Assembly: GCF_900116195.1 (NCBI RefSeq)
Contig: NZ_FOZW01000003.1
Location: 417,018-481,017 of the forward strand
DNA length: 64,000 nucleotides
Reading direction: 5' to 3'
Source: Alloyangia pacifica
Lineage (GTDB): Bacteria; Pseudomonadota; Alphaproteobacteria; Rhodobacterales; Rhodobacteraceae
The position numbers and the translations under genes are program-made. Shown piece after piece: positions 18,458 to 27,643 of this stretch; position 1 is the first letter of the stretch, and the number at the start of each line of letters is the position of its first letter. The notes under the pieces are model-generated. The model was not told the DNA's origin. It saw nothing but the letters and a program-made list of their open reading frames with translations, and made no database searches.

Positions 18458-19051
18458 TCAGGCCAGCAGCACCGGCAGCATCGAGGCGATCAGCAGGGCC
18501 GCCATGCTCCAGTTGAACAGGCGCAGCCGGGCTGGATTGGTCAGCACCCGCCGCAGGCTGCCGCCGAGCACCGTCCAGGTGGTGGTCGAGATCGCGCCCA
18601 TGGCGACATAGGTGCCCGCCACCAGCAGTACCGCGGGCAGATCGCGGCTGACCGCGTAGAGGGTGATCGCCCCCAGCGCCATCGACCAGGCCTTGGGGTT
18701 GACCCATTGGAAGGCGGCCGCCTGCAAAAAGCTCATAGGCCGCGCGCCGGCCTTCGCCTCGCCCGGCGCGGCGGCATGGGCGATCTTCCACGCGAGCCAC
18801 AGCATGTACAGCACCGACAGGACCGTCAGCGCGCCGCGCACCATCGGGAAGGCCTCGAAGACGCGCATGGCACCGAGCCCTACCAGCAGCACCATCGCCG
18901 GAAACCCCAGTGCCACGCCCAGCATATGCGGCACGCTGCGACCGAAGCCGAAATTGGCACCCGAAGCGAGCAGCATGAGGTTGTTCGGCCCCGGCGAGAT
19001 CACCGTGACGAAGGCAAAGGTCGCGAGCGCGAGGAGAAGGTCCTGTGTCAT
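18458..19051 (-). CDS. LysE/RhtB-family amino-acid exporter
   Basis: A 197-residue inner-membrane protein with about six hydrophobic helices and the family motif [17 protein letters not shown] near residue 20-36, which is the RhtB/LysE signature. It probably exports an amino acid or small metabolite. It is divergent from an Lrp/AsnC regulator with only 72 bp between them, the common gene pairing for regulated amino-acid exporters. Confidence 0.92.
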   Translation of the reverse strand: MTQDLLLALATFAFVTVISPGPNNLMLLASGANFGFGRSVPHMLGVALGFPAMVLLVGLGAMRVFEAFPMVRGALTVLSVLYMLWLAWKIAHAAAPGEAKAGARPMSFLQAAAFQWVNPKAWSMALGAITLYAVSRDLPAVLLVAGTYVAMGAISTTTWTVLGGSLRRVLTNPARLRLFNWSMAALLIASMLPVLLA

Positions 19052-19123
19052 GGCGCAAGACTTGCCGGTTTCGCGCGGAGAAAGATTGCAATCTGCGGCG
19101 TAATTTGGCTCTCATCGCAATTT

Positions 19124-19576
19124 ATGAGCGACCTTGATTACATCGACGACCGGATATTGCGTGTTCTTGCGACGGACGGGCGTATCAGCAACCTCGCGCT
19201 GGCCGAGCGGGTGGGGCTGTCTGCCTCGGCCTGCCTGCGACGGGTGGCGGCTTTGGAAAAGGCCGGGGTGATCCGCGGCTACCGCGCCGTGCTCAGCCCC
19301 GAGAAGACCGGCATCGGATTTGTCGCCTATGTCACCGTCGGGCTTGGCGTGCACACCAAGGAGGCGCAGCTTGCCTTCGAGCGGGTGATCACCCGCGCCC
19401 CCGAGGTCAGGGAGTGCCACAATATTACCGGGAACGTGGAATACCTTCTGCGGATAGAGGTGACCGACCTGGCCGCCTACAAGGAGTTCCACACCGAGGT
19501 TCTCGGCACCTTGCCGCAGGTAAGCGCCATAACCTCCTACGTGGTGATGGGCTCGCCCAAGGACGAAAGAGCCTGA
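19124..19576 (+). CDS. Lrp/AsnC-family transcriptional regulator
   Basis: A 150-residue regulator. N-terminal helix-turn-helix (LDYIDDRILRVLATDGRIS, then LALAERVGLSASACLRRV) and C-terminal RAM/ligand domain with the ITGNVEYLLRIEVTDL segment. The divergent LysE-type exporter is the probable target, induced by its amino-acid substrate. The ATG is close to the exporter start, so promoters must overlap. Confidence 0.93.
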   Translation: MSDLDYIDDRILRVLATDGRISNLALAERVGLSASACLRRVAALEKAGVIRGYRAVLSPEKTGIGFVAYVTVGLGVHTKEAQLAFERVITRAPEVRECHNITGNVEYLLRIEVTDLAAYKEFHTEVLGTLPQVSAITSYVVMGSPKDERA

Positions 19577-19649
19577 GCGGGTTCGATTCGAGCAGGCACC
19601 GGTCGCCCCGCAGGGCGCACCGGGAAAGACGGAAGACTTGGACCGGATT

Positions 19650-21557
19650 ATGACCGAGGCGCAGGCGGACGAGTTCGACTACATCATCGTCGGGGCAGGG
19701 GCGGCAGGCAGCGTGCTGGCCGAACGGCTCTCGGCGGATCCCGACACCCGGGTGCTGCTGCTCGAAGAGGGCAAGGGTGCCGGAGGGCATTGGGCGAGCG
19801 CCGTGCCGGGGGCGCGATCCTGGTTGTTGCGAGACCCGACCCGCGTCTATGGCTACCACGTCGAACCCGGGCCGCGCGGCCCGGCGGAGCGCTGGCTGCG
19901 CGGGCGCATGCCCGGCGGCACCAGCGCCGTCGGCGCGATGCTCTGGCTGCGCGGCGGCGAGGCGGACTGGGCGCACATGGCCCGCGCCACCGGCAGCGCC
20001 GAATGGGATTGGCCGGAAATGTCGCGCGCGCTGCGCGAACTTGAACACCATGCCTTCGGTGGTAGCGAACTGCGCGGCCGTGGCGGGCCGGTGTCCCTGC
20101 GTCTGTCCGAGCCGCTGCGGCCGCTCATGCAGGCTGTGATGAAGGCTGGGGCGGAATCCGGCTGGCGCCAGCGCGCCGATCCCAACGAGGCCGATCCCGA
20201 CGGGCTCGGCCCCGCCGCCTGGACCATCGACGACAAGGGCAGACGTGTCACCGCCTGGACCGCCTTCGTGCGTGGGGCAAAGACCCGGCCGAACCTGCAG
20301 ATCGAGACCGGCGTGCGCGTCGACCGGGTGCTGACCGACGAGGGCCGCGCCTATGGCGTCGAGGGACGGCGCGGCACCGCACAGCTGCTGTTCCGTACCC
20401 GCGGCGAGGTGATCCTCTGCGCCGGTGCGGTGATCACCCCCAAGATCCTGATGCTCTCGGGCATCGGCGACGGTATGGCCCTGCGCCGCGCCGGGATCGA
20501 GACGAAGCATCACAGTCCCAACATCGGCCGCGGTCTGCGCGATCACCTGATGCTGGCGACCAACTGGCGGCTGCGCCATTGGCGCGACAGCGACAACCGG
20601 GCCTTCAGCGGCGCGCGGCTCGCGGTGAACGCGCTGCGCTACCTGCTGTCCGGCGAGGGCGCGCTGGGCCGGGGCGGTGCGGAACTGATCGGCTTTGTCG
20701 AGTCGCAGAAAACCGTCGCCCGGCCCGACATCATGATCACTGCCGCCGCCTATTCGCTGGAGGTGGCACAGGGCGTGGGCCGGCCGGAAACCGAACCGGG
20801 CATGCGGCTGACCGGCCACGTTCTGCGGCCCGAAAGCACCGGCTACGTCTTCGCCGCGGGGCCGGACCCCGACATGCCGCCACGGATCGAGGCCAACTAC
20901 CTCTGCACCGAGCGCGACCGCCTGCGCGCCATTGCCACCCTGCGCAAGCTGCGCGGGCTGGCCCGGCGGCCGGCGCTGGCCGAGTTCATCGAAGGCGAGA
21001 CGGTGATCTCGGCCTGGGCCAAGAGCGACGAGGACATCCTCGACCTCTATCGCCGCTACAGCCGCTCTGCCTGCCACGCGGTGGGCACCTGCGCGATGGG
21101 CCCCGACGAGCTTGACCCGCTGGACGCGCGGCTGCGTCTGCGCGGGGTGAAGCGACTGAGGGTCTGCGATGCTTCGATCTTTCCCGAGATGCCGGCCGGA
21201 GGCACGCTGGCACCGGTGATGGCGGCGGCGCTGCGTGCAGCGGAGTTCATTCTCGCTGATGCCGGTCGCACCGACGAGGAGATCGAAGCGGCAGAGGCGG
21301 CAGAGGCGGCAGAAGCCGCTGAGGCAGATCAAGGCGAAGCGGCAGACGAAGTAACAGCGGCGGAGGAACAGGCTGAGGTCAATGAGGCGCAGCTTGCTGA
21401 CGGCGAGGCTGCTGACGACGCCGGGGCGGGGGCCGCCGAGGACGTGCTGCCCGAAGGCGCCGAAGAGACCGAACTGGAGGACGGGACGGAAGACCGACCC
21501 GCAGCGCTGCCGCAGGAAGAGCCAGAGCGCGAGGTGAAACCCGCCGGGGCCGGCTGA
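19650..21557 (+). CDS. GMC-family FAD oxidoreductase (choline dehydrogenase-like) with acidic C-terminal tail
   Basis: A 635-residue protein. The FAD motif IIVGAGAAGSVLAERLS lies at the N-terminus, with GMC signatures at RMPGGTSAVGAMLWLRG and in CAGAVITPKILMLSGIG. The active-site region is SRSACHAVGTCAMG, and the C-terminal PAGGTLAPVMAAALRAAE closes the fold. The catalytic part ends near residue 540. About 96 residues follow that are nearly all Ala, Glu and Asp, which family members do not have. Oxidises an alcohol or polyol; substrate not evident. A TTG four codons upstream is an alternative start. The tail may be a disordered or recently expanded low-complexity extension. Confidence 0.88.
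   Translation: MTEAQADEFDYIIVGAGAAGSVLAERLSADPDTRVLLLEEGKGAGGHWASAVPGARSWLLRDPTRVYGYHVEPGPRGPAERWLRGRMPGGTSAVGAMLWLRGGEADWAHMARATGSAEWDWPEMSRALRELEHHAFGGSELRGRGGPVSLRLSEPLRPLMQAVMKAGAESGWRQRADPNEADPDGLGPAAWTIDDKGRRVTAWTAFVRGAKTRPNLQIETGVRVDRVLTDEGRAYGVEGRRGTAQLLFRTRGEVILCAGAVITPKILMLSGIGDGMALRRAGIETKHHSPNIGRGLRDHLMLATNWRLRHWRDSDNRAFSGARLAVNALRYLLSGEGALGRGGAELIGFVESQKTVARPDIMITAAAYSLEVAQGVGRPETEPGMRLTGHVLRPESTGYVFAAGPDPDMPPRIEANYLCTERDRLRAIATLRKLRGLARRPALAEFIEGETVISAWAKSDEDILDLYRRYSRSACHAVGTCAMGPDELDPLDARLRLRGVKRLRVCDASIFPEMPAGGTLAPVMAAALRAAEFILADAGRTDEEIEAAEAAEAAEAAEADQGEAADEVTAAEEQAEVNEAQLADGEAADDAGAGAAEDVLPEGAEETELEDGTEDRPAALPQEEPEREVKPAGAG
21288..21314 (+). repeat. Tandem GCGGCAGAG repeat in the GMC gene tail
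   Basis: Three consecutive 9-base units GCGGCAGAG, GCGGCAGAG, GCGGCAGAA encode repeated Ala-Ala-Glu in the acidic tail. The in-frame unit length suggests growth by replication slippage without breaking the gene. Confidence 0.75.
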
Positions 21558-21696
21558 TCTGTTCTTTCCGTTCCGCTGGTATGTCCCGCAGTTCAGATCG
21601 GCGGCCCGGGCCCGTGGCATGGACAAGCCGCGCCGCGCCGCCTATCTGCAGGGCAGACCTCGCCACCATTCCTCGTCCCGAGGCAAGGAGTCCCGC

Positions 21697-21903
21697 ATGC
21701 CCGAACAGCTCGAAGACCTGCAGGAACGCATCGCCCATCTGCAGCGTGCGGTGGACGATCTCTCCGAGACCGTTGCCAGGCAGGACCGGGATATCGCCCT
21801 GCTGCAGCACCGGGTGCAGATGTTGATGGAGCGCGAGGCCGCGCGCGAGAGCGATGGCGGCGGCGGGGTGATCCTCGGCGACGAGAGGCCGCCGCACTAC
21901 TGA
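21697..21903 (+). CDS. slyX: SlyX family protein
   Basis: A 68-residue protein made mostly of one coiled coil (MPEQLEDLQERIAHLQRAV and on to about residue 48) with a polar C-terminus ending in PPHY, which is the SlyX signature. AAGGAG stands just upstream of the ATG. Function of SlyX is unknown; cytoplasmic. Confidence 0.9.
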   Translation: MPEQLEDLQERIAHLQRAVDDLSETVARQDRDIALLQHRVQMLMEREAARESDGGGGVILGDERPPHY

Positions 21904-21943
21904 ACCGGCGGCGTCGGGCGGGTCCCGAAAGGGGCGGCCGGCC

Positions 21944-22720
21944 TCAGTGCTGCTCGATGGCGATGACCTGCCCGCCGTGCAGCAGCATGTTCACGTAGGA
22001 CGTGCTGCCGAAGGCCGGGTAGACGCTGACGAAAGCCGTGTCGCGGGCGAGCCGCGTCATCGCCCGGCCGCAGGGGCGCCCCGCCGAGACGCCGCAGACC
22101 TCGGCCTTCACCTCCTCGTAGGCGCCTGCGACCCGGCCCCTCGGCAGGCTGCGCCCGGCCAGCCCGTAGCGCAGCTGCTCGTGCAACTCGGGGTCGCCGA
22201 AGAGCGCCAATGCGCCGGTCACCTGCCGGGCGCAGCCATCGTCGAAGCCGGTGATGTAGAGTGCGCGCGCGCTGCTGCTGCCCGGGTGGCTGTCGTAGAG
22301 CACGTAACCCCGGCGGGTCTCGGGATATTGCGCCACGGGCGCGCCGAGCCTGCGCGTCGACACGCCGCAGACGCGGGCGATTTCGCCATAGGGAAGGGAG
22401 GTGCCGAAGGTAACTTCGCGAGCGTCGGGACCGTTGCCCTTGACCGCTGCCGCCTGCCCGCCGAGCCAACCCAGCAGCCCGCCTTTTGGTTGTACCTTTG
22501 CACGGGGTGCCGGAGTTTCGCGGCTGTCGAGAAATCCACCTGCGTCGGACAACTCCGTTTCGGAGGGCAGCGCCGCGCTCTGCCCGGCGCTTTCATCGAG
22601 ATCGACGTCCGACAGGCGCGGCACCTCGCCCGGTGTCTCGCAGGCGGCAAGCGCCAGCAGGGCAAGGCAGATGAGCAACGACTGCGCCACGGGCGGGCGT
22701 CTGGTCTGAGGTCGTGACAC
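21944..22720 (-). CDS. Predicted lipoprotein, unknown function
   Basis: A 258-residue protein, starting at a GTG with GGAG eight bases before it; a longer ATG start at 22828 is possible but less likely. Residues about 10-27 are a lipoprotein signal ending in LALAAC, so Cys is the lipid-anchor position. The linker (about 30-95) is Pro/Ser/Glu-rich and the C-terminal domain (about 100-258) contains several Cys (VCGVS, GCARQ, VCGVSAGRPCG) that could form disulfides. The domain resembles conserved roseobacter hypothetical proteins but I cannot assign a function. Faces convergent slyX. Confidence 0.75.
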   Translation of the reverse strand: MSRPQTRRPPVAQSLLICLALLALAACETPGEVPRLSDVDLDESAGQSAALPSETELSDAGGFLDSRETPAPRAKVQPKGGLLGWLGGQAAAVKGNGPDAREVTFGTSLPYGEIARVCGVSTRRLGAPVAQYPETRRGYVLYDSHPGSSSARALYITGFDDGCARQVTGALALFGDPELHEQLRYGLAGRSLPRGRVAGAYEEVKAEVCGVSAGRPCGRAMTRLARDTAFVSVYPAFGSTSYVNMLLHGGQVIAIEQH

Positions 22721-22865
22721 GAAGGCGCTCCGGGAAAGGGACCGTCGAGGGGCTGCGCCCGCGCGATCCCCCGCGCGGGTCAAAAACTGTAATCTTCGTG
22801 TAACCTTTTGCCCGACCCGAATCCACAAGCCCTTGTCAGGGCGGGGACTTCCGGCGGAGGGCCGC

Positions 22866-25800
22866 TCAGAAGTCCTCGACCGCCAGAACCCCGCCCAGCG
22901 ATTTCACCGCGCCCTTGATCTCCGGCGTCACCGGGAATTCCTGCTGCAGGTCCATCTCGACCTCGCCGGGCAGCCCGTGGTCGGCAAGGCAGAGCCGCAC
23001 CGGCCCGCGCCCGGCCTTGGGCATCTGCTCGGCGGCGCGGCTGAGCACCGAGGCGATCTGGTTGATCGCGCTCGCCCCCTCGATCCAGATCTTCAGCCCG
23101 GTCGCTCCGGCGCCCGCGACCACCTGCTCGACCGGCCCCATCGAGCGCGCCAGCAGCTTGAGCTGGTCGCTTTCCATGGTGGCTTCGACAGTGATCACCA
23201 CCTTCGAGCCGGTCTCGAGGAACTCGCGGCTTTTCTCCAGCGTCTCGGAGAAGAGCGTGACCTCGTAGGCGCCGGTGGGGTCCGAGAGCTGAGCGAAGGC
23301 AAAGCGGTTGCCCTTGGCCGACTTGCGCTCCTGCCGCCCGGCGACGACGCCTGCCAGCTTGGCGATGCAGGGGCCGCCGCGCGCCTTGTTGGTTGCTTCC
23401 TCGAGGGTCATCACGTCGCGCCGCTTCAACGCGGGCATGTAATCGTCGAGCGGGTGGCCAGAGAGGTAGAAGCCGATGGCCTTGAACTCTTCCGACAGCC
23501 GTTCGGCGGGCAGCCAGTCGGGCACCGGCGAAAGGCGCGGCTCGGGCAGGTCGTCCCCGGCCTCGCCGAAGAGCGAGACCTGAGCGCTGGCCTTCTGCTC
23601 GTGGATCGCGGCGGAATAGGCGACCAGCGCATCGAGGCTGTCGAACACCCGGCGGCGGTTCTTGTCGAGCTGGTCGAAGACCCCCGCGCGTGCCATCATC
23701 TCCATCGGGCGCTTGCCGACGCGCTTGAGGTCCACCCGCCGCGCCACGTCGAAGAGCGTGGTGAAGGGCGTGTCGCCGCGCCCCTCGACCACCAGCCGCA
23801 TGGCGTCGAGACCGACGTTCTTCAAGGCGCCAAGCGCGTAGACCAGCTCGCCCTCCACCACGTCGAATGTGGCCTGCGAGCGGTTGATGCAGGGCGGTAC
23901 ATAGGGCAGCTTCAGCCCGTTCTTCATCTCGTCGAAATAGACGGCGAGCTTGTCGGTGAGGTGGATATCGCAGTTCATGACGCCCGCCATGAACTCCACC
24001 GGATGGTTCGCCTTCAGCCAGGCGGTCTGGTAGGACACCACCGCATAGGCCGCCGCGTGCGATTTGTTGAAGCCGTAGTTGGCGAATTTCTCCAGAAGGT
24101 CGAAGACCTCTGTGGCCTTCTTCTTGTCGACGCCGTTCTCGGCCGCGCCCTTCTCGAACTTCGGACGCTCGGCGTCCATCGCCTCCTTGATCTTCTTGCC
24201 CATGGCGCGGCGCAGCAGGTCGGCGCCGCCGAGCGAGTAGCCCGCCATCTCCTGCGCGATCTGCATCACCTGTTCCTGGTAGACGATGATGCCCTGCGTC
24301 TCGGCAAGGATGTGGTCGATCGACGGGTGCACCGAGGTGATCTCGCGCAGGCCGTTCTTGACCTCGCAATAGACCGGGATGTTCTCCATCGGGCCGGGAC
24401 GGTAGAGCGCCACCAGCGCCACGATGTCCTCGATGCAGGTGGGTTTCATTCGCTTCAGGGCATCCATCATGCCCGAGCTTTCCACCTGGAACACCGCCAC
24501 CGTCTTGGCAGCGGAGTAGAGCTCGTAGGTCTTGCCGTCATCCAGCGGGATGAGGTTCATCTGGTTCTCGGCGCCCTCCGGCGGGTCATAGAGCTGGGTG
24601 CCATCGGCGGCGACATGGATCGGGCGGCCCGACTTCAGGATCAGGTTCACCGCGTTCTGGATCACCGTCAGCGTCTTCAGGCCGAGGAAGTCGAACTTCA
24701 CCAGCCCCGCCTGCTCCACCCATTTCATGTTGAACTGGGTGGCGGGCATGTCCGAGCGCGGATCCTGGTAGAGCGGCACCAGCTGATCCAGCGGCCGGTC
24801 GCCGATCACCACGCCCGCGGCGTGGGTCGAGGCGTTCCGCAGCAGCCCCTCGACCTGCTGTCCGTAGGTCAGCAGCCGGTCGACGACCTCCTCATTGCGG
24901 GCTTCCTCGCGCAGCCGCGGCTCGTCCTGAAGCGCCTTCTCGATGGAGACGGGTTTGACCCCCTCGACCGGGATCATCTTCGACAGCCGGTCGACCTGGC
25001 CATAAGGCATCTGCAGCACCCGGCCGACGTCGCGCACGGCAGCCTTGGACAGCAGCGCGCCGAAGGTGATGATCTGGCCGACCTTGTCGCGCCCGTACTT
25101 CTCCTGCACGTAGCGGATCGTTTCCTCGCGCCGGTCCATGCAGAAGTCGATGTCGAAGTCGGGCATCGACACACGTTCGGGGTTGAGGAAGCGCTCAAAC
25201 AGCAGCGAGTAGCGCAGGGGGTCGAGGTCGGTGATGGTCAGCGCATAGGCGACCAGCGAGCCCGCGCCCGAGCCCCGGCCCGGACCGATGGGAATGTCGT
25301 TGTCCTTCGACCACTTGATGAAGTCGGCAACGATCAGGAAGTAGCCGGGAAAGCCCATGCCCTCGATGATGCCAAGCTCGAAATCGAGCCGCTTCTGGTA
25401 CTCCTCGACCGAGACCGCATGCGGGATCACCGCAAGCCGCGCCTGAAGCCCCTCGTTGGCCTGCCGCCGTAGTTCCTCGACCTCGTCGTCGGCGAATTTT
25501 GGCAGGATCGGATCGCGGCGATAGGCCATGAAGGCGCAGCGCCGGGCGATCTCGACGGTGTTCTCGATGGCCTCGGGCAGGTCGGCGAAGAGCGTCGCCA
25601 TCTCCTGCGGGCTCTTGAGGTAGTGCTGCGCCGTCAGCCGGCGGCGCGGCTCCTGCTGGTCGACATAGGCCCCCTCGGAAATACAGATCAGCGCGTCATG
25701 CGCCTCGTACATCTCGGCCTTGGGGAAATAGACGTCGTTGGTGGCGACCAGCGGCAGGCCCATCTCATAGGCCATCTCCACATGGCCGCGCTCGGCAATG

Positions 25801-26363
25801 CGTTCCTCGGGCGGCAGCCCGTTCTCGCCCGGGTGGCGCTGCAGCTCGACGTAGAGCCGGTCGTCGTAGATCTGGTGCAGCCGGGTCAGCAGGGTCTGCG
25901 CCGCGGCGCGGTGGTTTTCGCGCAGGTGCCGCCCCACCGGCCCGTCCGGACCGCCCGACAGGCAGATCAGCCCCGCGCCGTAGGTCTCGAGCTCCTCGAG
26001 CGTAACATGCGCCTCCTGCCCGTCACCGCGCAGGTAGAGGCAGGAGTTGAGCTTCATCAGGTTCTCGTAGCCCTGCTCGTTCTGCGCCAGCAGCACGATC
26101 GGGGCAGGCGCCTTGGGCTTTTCGCCCGGCACCGGCTCGACGTAGAGCAGGTCGACTTGGCAGCCAATGATCGGCTGTACCCCGGCACCGCTGGCGGACA
26201 CCGAAAATTCCAGCGCCGCGAAGAGGTTGTTGGTGTCCGTCACCGCGACGGCGGGCATTTCCATGGCCTCGCAGAGCCCGGGCAGCTTTTTCAGCCGCAC
26301 GGCGCCTTCGAGCAGGGAATATTCGGTATGGACGCGGAGGTGGATGAATCGGGGATCGCTCAT
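22866..26363 (-). CDS. dnaE: DNA polymerase III subunit alpha
   Basis: A 1165-residue replicative polymerase, the normal DnaE1 length. The PHP domain opens the protein (FIHLRVHTEYSLLEGAV). The catalytic palm carries the acidic motif PDFDIDFCMDRR, the region GPGRGSGAGSLVAYAL is present, and an OB-fold with a tau/beta-binding tail ends it. The start is set at MSDPRFIHLRVH because the PHP domain begins there; the open frame extends upstream as noncoding sequence. It is the chromosomal leading- and lagging-strand polymerase. Confidence 0.97.
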   Translation of the reverse strand: MSDPRFIHLRVHTEYSLLEGAVRLKKLPGLCEAMEMPAVAVTDTNNLFAALEFSVSASGAGVQPIIGCQVDLLYVEPVPGEKPKAPAPIVLLAQNEQGYENLMKLNSCLYLRGDGQEAHVTLEELETYGAGLICLSGGPDGPVGRHLRENHRAAAQTLLTRLHQIYDDRLYVELQRHPGENGLPPEERIAERGHVEMAYEMGLPLVATNDVYFPKAEMYEAHDALICISEGAYVDQQEPRRRLTAQHYLKSPQEMATLFADLPEAIENTVEIARRCAFMAYRRDPILPKFADDEVEELRRQANEGLQARLAVIPHAVSVEEYQKRLDFELGIIEGMGFPGYFLIVADFIKWSKDNDIPIGPGRGSGAGSLVAYALTITDLDPLRYSLLFERFLNPERVSMPDFDIDFCMDRREETIRYVQEKYGRDKVGQIITFGALLSKAAVRDVGRVLQMPYGQVDRLSKMIPVEGVKPVSIEKALQDEPRLREEARNEEVVDRLLTYGQQVEGLLRNASTHAAGVVIGDRPLDQLVPLYQDPRSDMPATQFNMKWVEQAGLVKFDFLGLKTLTVIQNAVNLILKSGRPIHVAADGTQLYDPPEGAENQMNLIPLDDGKTYELYSAAKTVAVFQVESSGMMDALKRMKPTCIEDIVALVALYRPGPMENIPVYCEVKNGLREITSVHPSIDHILAETQGIIVYQEQVMQIAQEMAGYSLGGADLLRRAMGKKIKEAMDAERPKFEKGAAENGVDKKKATEVFDLLEKFANYGFNKSHAAAYAVVSYQTAWLKANHPVEFMAGVMNCDIHLTDKLAVYFDEMKNGLKLPYVPPCINRSQATFDVVEGELVYALGALKNVGLDAMRLVVEGRGDTPFTTLFDVARRVDLKRVGKRPMEMMARAGVFDQLDKNRRRVFDSLDALVAYSAAIHEQKASAQVSLFGEAGDDLPEPRLSPVPDWLPAERLSEEFKAIGFYLSGHPLDDYMPALKRRDVMTLEEATNKARGGPCIAKLAGVVAGRQERKSAKGNRFAFAQLSDPTGAYEVTLFSETLEKSREFLETGSKVVITVEATMESDQLKLLARSMGPVEQVVAGAGATGLKIWIEGASAINQIASVLSRAAEQMPKAGRGPVRLCLADHGLPGEVEMDLQQEFPVTPEIKGAVKSLGGVLAVEDF

Positions 26364-26589
26364 GGCGCCAGAGTATTGCGGCGCGCCGGGGGGCGAAAGC
26401 CCCCGCGTCGGTCGTGCCCTGGGGCTGCGCGGGGTGTGGCCTCGCTGCCGTTGTGCCGCGAAGAAGCGCGCATTCTGGCCGAATGTGATTTGTCGTCGGA
26501 GTACTGATAACGCAAACCTCACGCCCGAGGGGGCTGTGCGTGAACGAACGATGGTGATGTGGATGCGGAACGAGTGGCAGGGCGAGCGC

Positions 26590-27435
26590 ATGGCAGAAGT
26601 TTTGTCGGCCGGAAGCGGCGCGCCGGGTGTGCGCCGCCGCATCCTGCATCTCGCCGCGCGGCTGCTGCCGGGCACGACCGGCCGGCTGCTGGCGCATCGC
26701 TACCTCAGCCCCGCCTCGCATCTCGATCCGGCGCAGGCGACCCGCGGCGGTGCCGAACTGCTGCCGCTGGCGCCGGGCATGGCGGTGCTGCGCCACCCGG
26801 GGCAGCAGGCAGATGCCCCGCGGGTGCTGCTGGTGCCGGGGCATGACGGCCACGTCCGGCAGTTCGCCCGACTGGTGCGCGAGCTGCGCCGGCTGGGCGC
26901 GGCGGTCGACCTGCTGATCCTGCCCGGACATTTGAGCCGGCGCCGAATGCGCTGCGGGCTGGCCGAGATCGTGCCCGCGATCCACCGTTGCGGTGCGGAA
27001 CATGGCCCCTATGACGCCGTGGCGGCGCACTGCGTCTCTGCCAGTGGATTGCTCTTTGCGCTGGCCGAGGGCTTCGATTGTCCGCGCCTCGCCTTCATCT
27101 CCACGCCGATCGATCTGCCAAAGCTGCTGCGGCTCGGGGCGACGCAATACGGACTCTCCGGGCGCTGCCGCAGCGTTTTCGAGGCCACCGTGATCCGTCT
27201 CTGCGCGCCCTATGGTCCGGAGGCGCCCTGGCGAGAGGTGGCGACGGCCCGGCATGGCGACACGCTGGTGGTGCATGCCCGTCACGATTTTGCCGTGCCG
27301 GTCGAAGATGCCCGCGCCCTTGCCGAGGCGATGCCGAGCGCCCGGCTCGAGATCGTTGAGCAGGGCGACCACAATGGCCTTCTGAACATCGCCCCGGCGA
27401 TGCAGGCGCTCGCGCGCTTTCTCGCGGCACGATGA
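26590..27435 (+). CDS. Alpha/beta-hydrolase-like protein
   Basis: A 281-residue protein of alpha/beta-hydrolase shape. It has the oxyanion-region strand VLLVPGHDGHVRQFARLVRELR (split here), a nucleophile-elbow-like segment AAHCVSASGLLFAL where Cys or Ser occupies the elbow, VVHARHDFAVPVEDAR with the acid, and a late GDHNGLL supplying His. The elbow lacks the usual G-x-S-x-G, so catalytic activity is uncertain. An ATG 13 codons upstream is an alternative start. No neighbour suggests a substrate. Divergent from dnaE. Confidence 0.72.
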   Translation: MAEVLSAGSGAPGVRRRILHLAARLLPGTTGRLLAHRYLSPASHLDPAQATRGGAELLPLAPGMAVLRHPGQQADAPRVLLVPGHDGHVRQFARLVRELRRLGAAVDLLILPGHLSRRRMRCGLAEIVPAIHRCGAEHGPYDAVAAHCVSASGLLFALAEGFDCPRLAFISTPIDLPKLLRLGATQYGLSGRCRSVFEATVIRLCAPYGPEAPWREVATARHGDTLVVHARHDFAVPVEDARALAEAMPSARLEIVEQGDHNGLLNIAPAMQALARFLAAR

Positions 27436-27643
27436 CCCGGCGAGCCGCCTGCCACCCGCGATTTGATGCGCAAATTCGCGCCGCTTCGGCAGCGCGTGCC
27501 TGACAAACGGGCAAATTCTTCTTGCCAAGGCCGAAAGCCCCCGCCTAGCCTTGGGGCAAAGAGATAAGAATCCGCGCGCCTTCTACGCCGCATCGAGGGC
27601 GCGCAGCGGGGAAACTTCAATGGTAAGGCGGCGGGTCATCAAC

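Noticed and set aside
22833..25472. An 879-codon open frame on the plus strand
   Set aside because: Antisense to dnaE; no motif or start signal.
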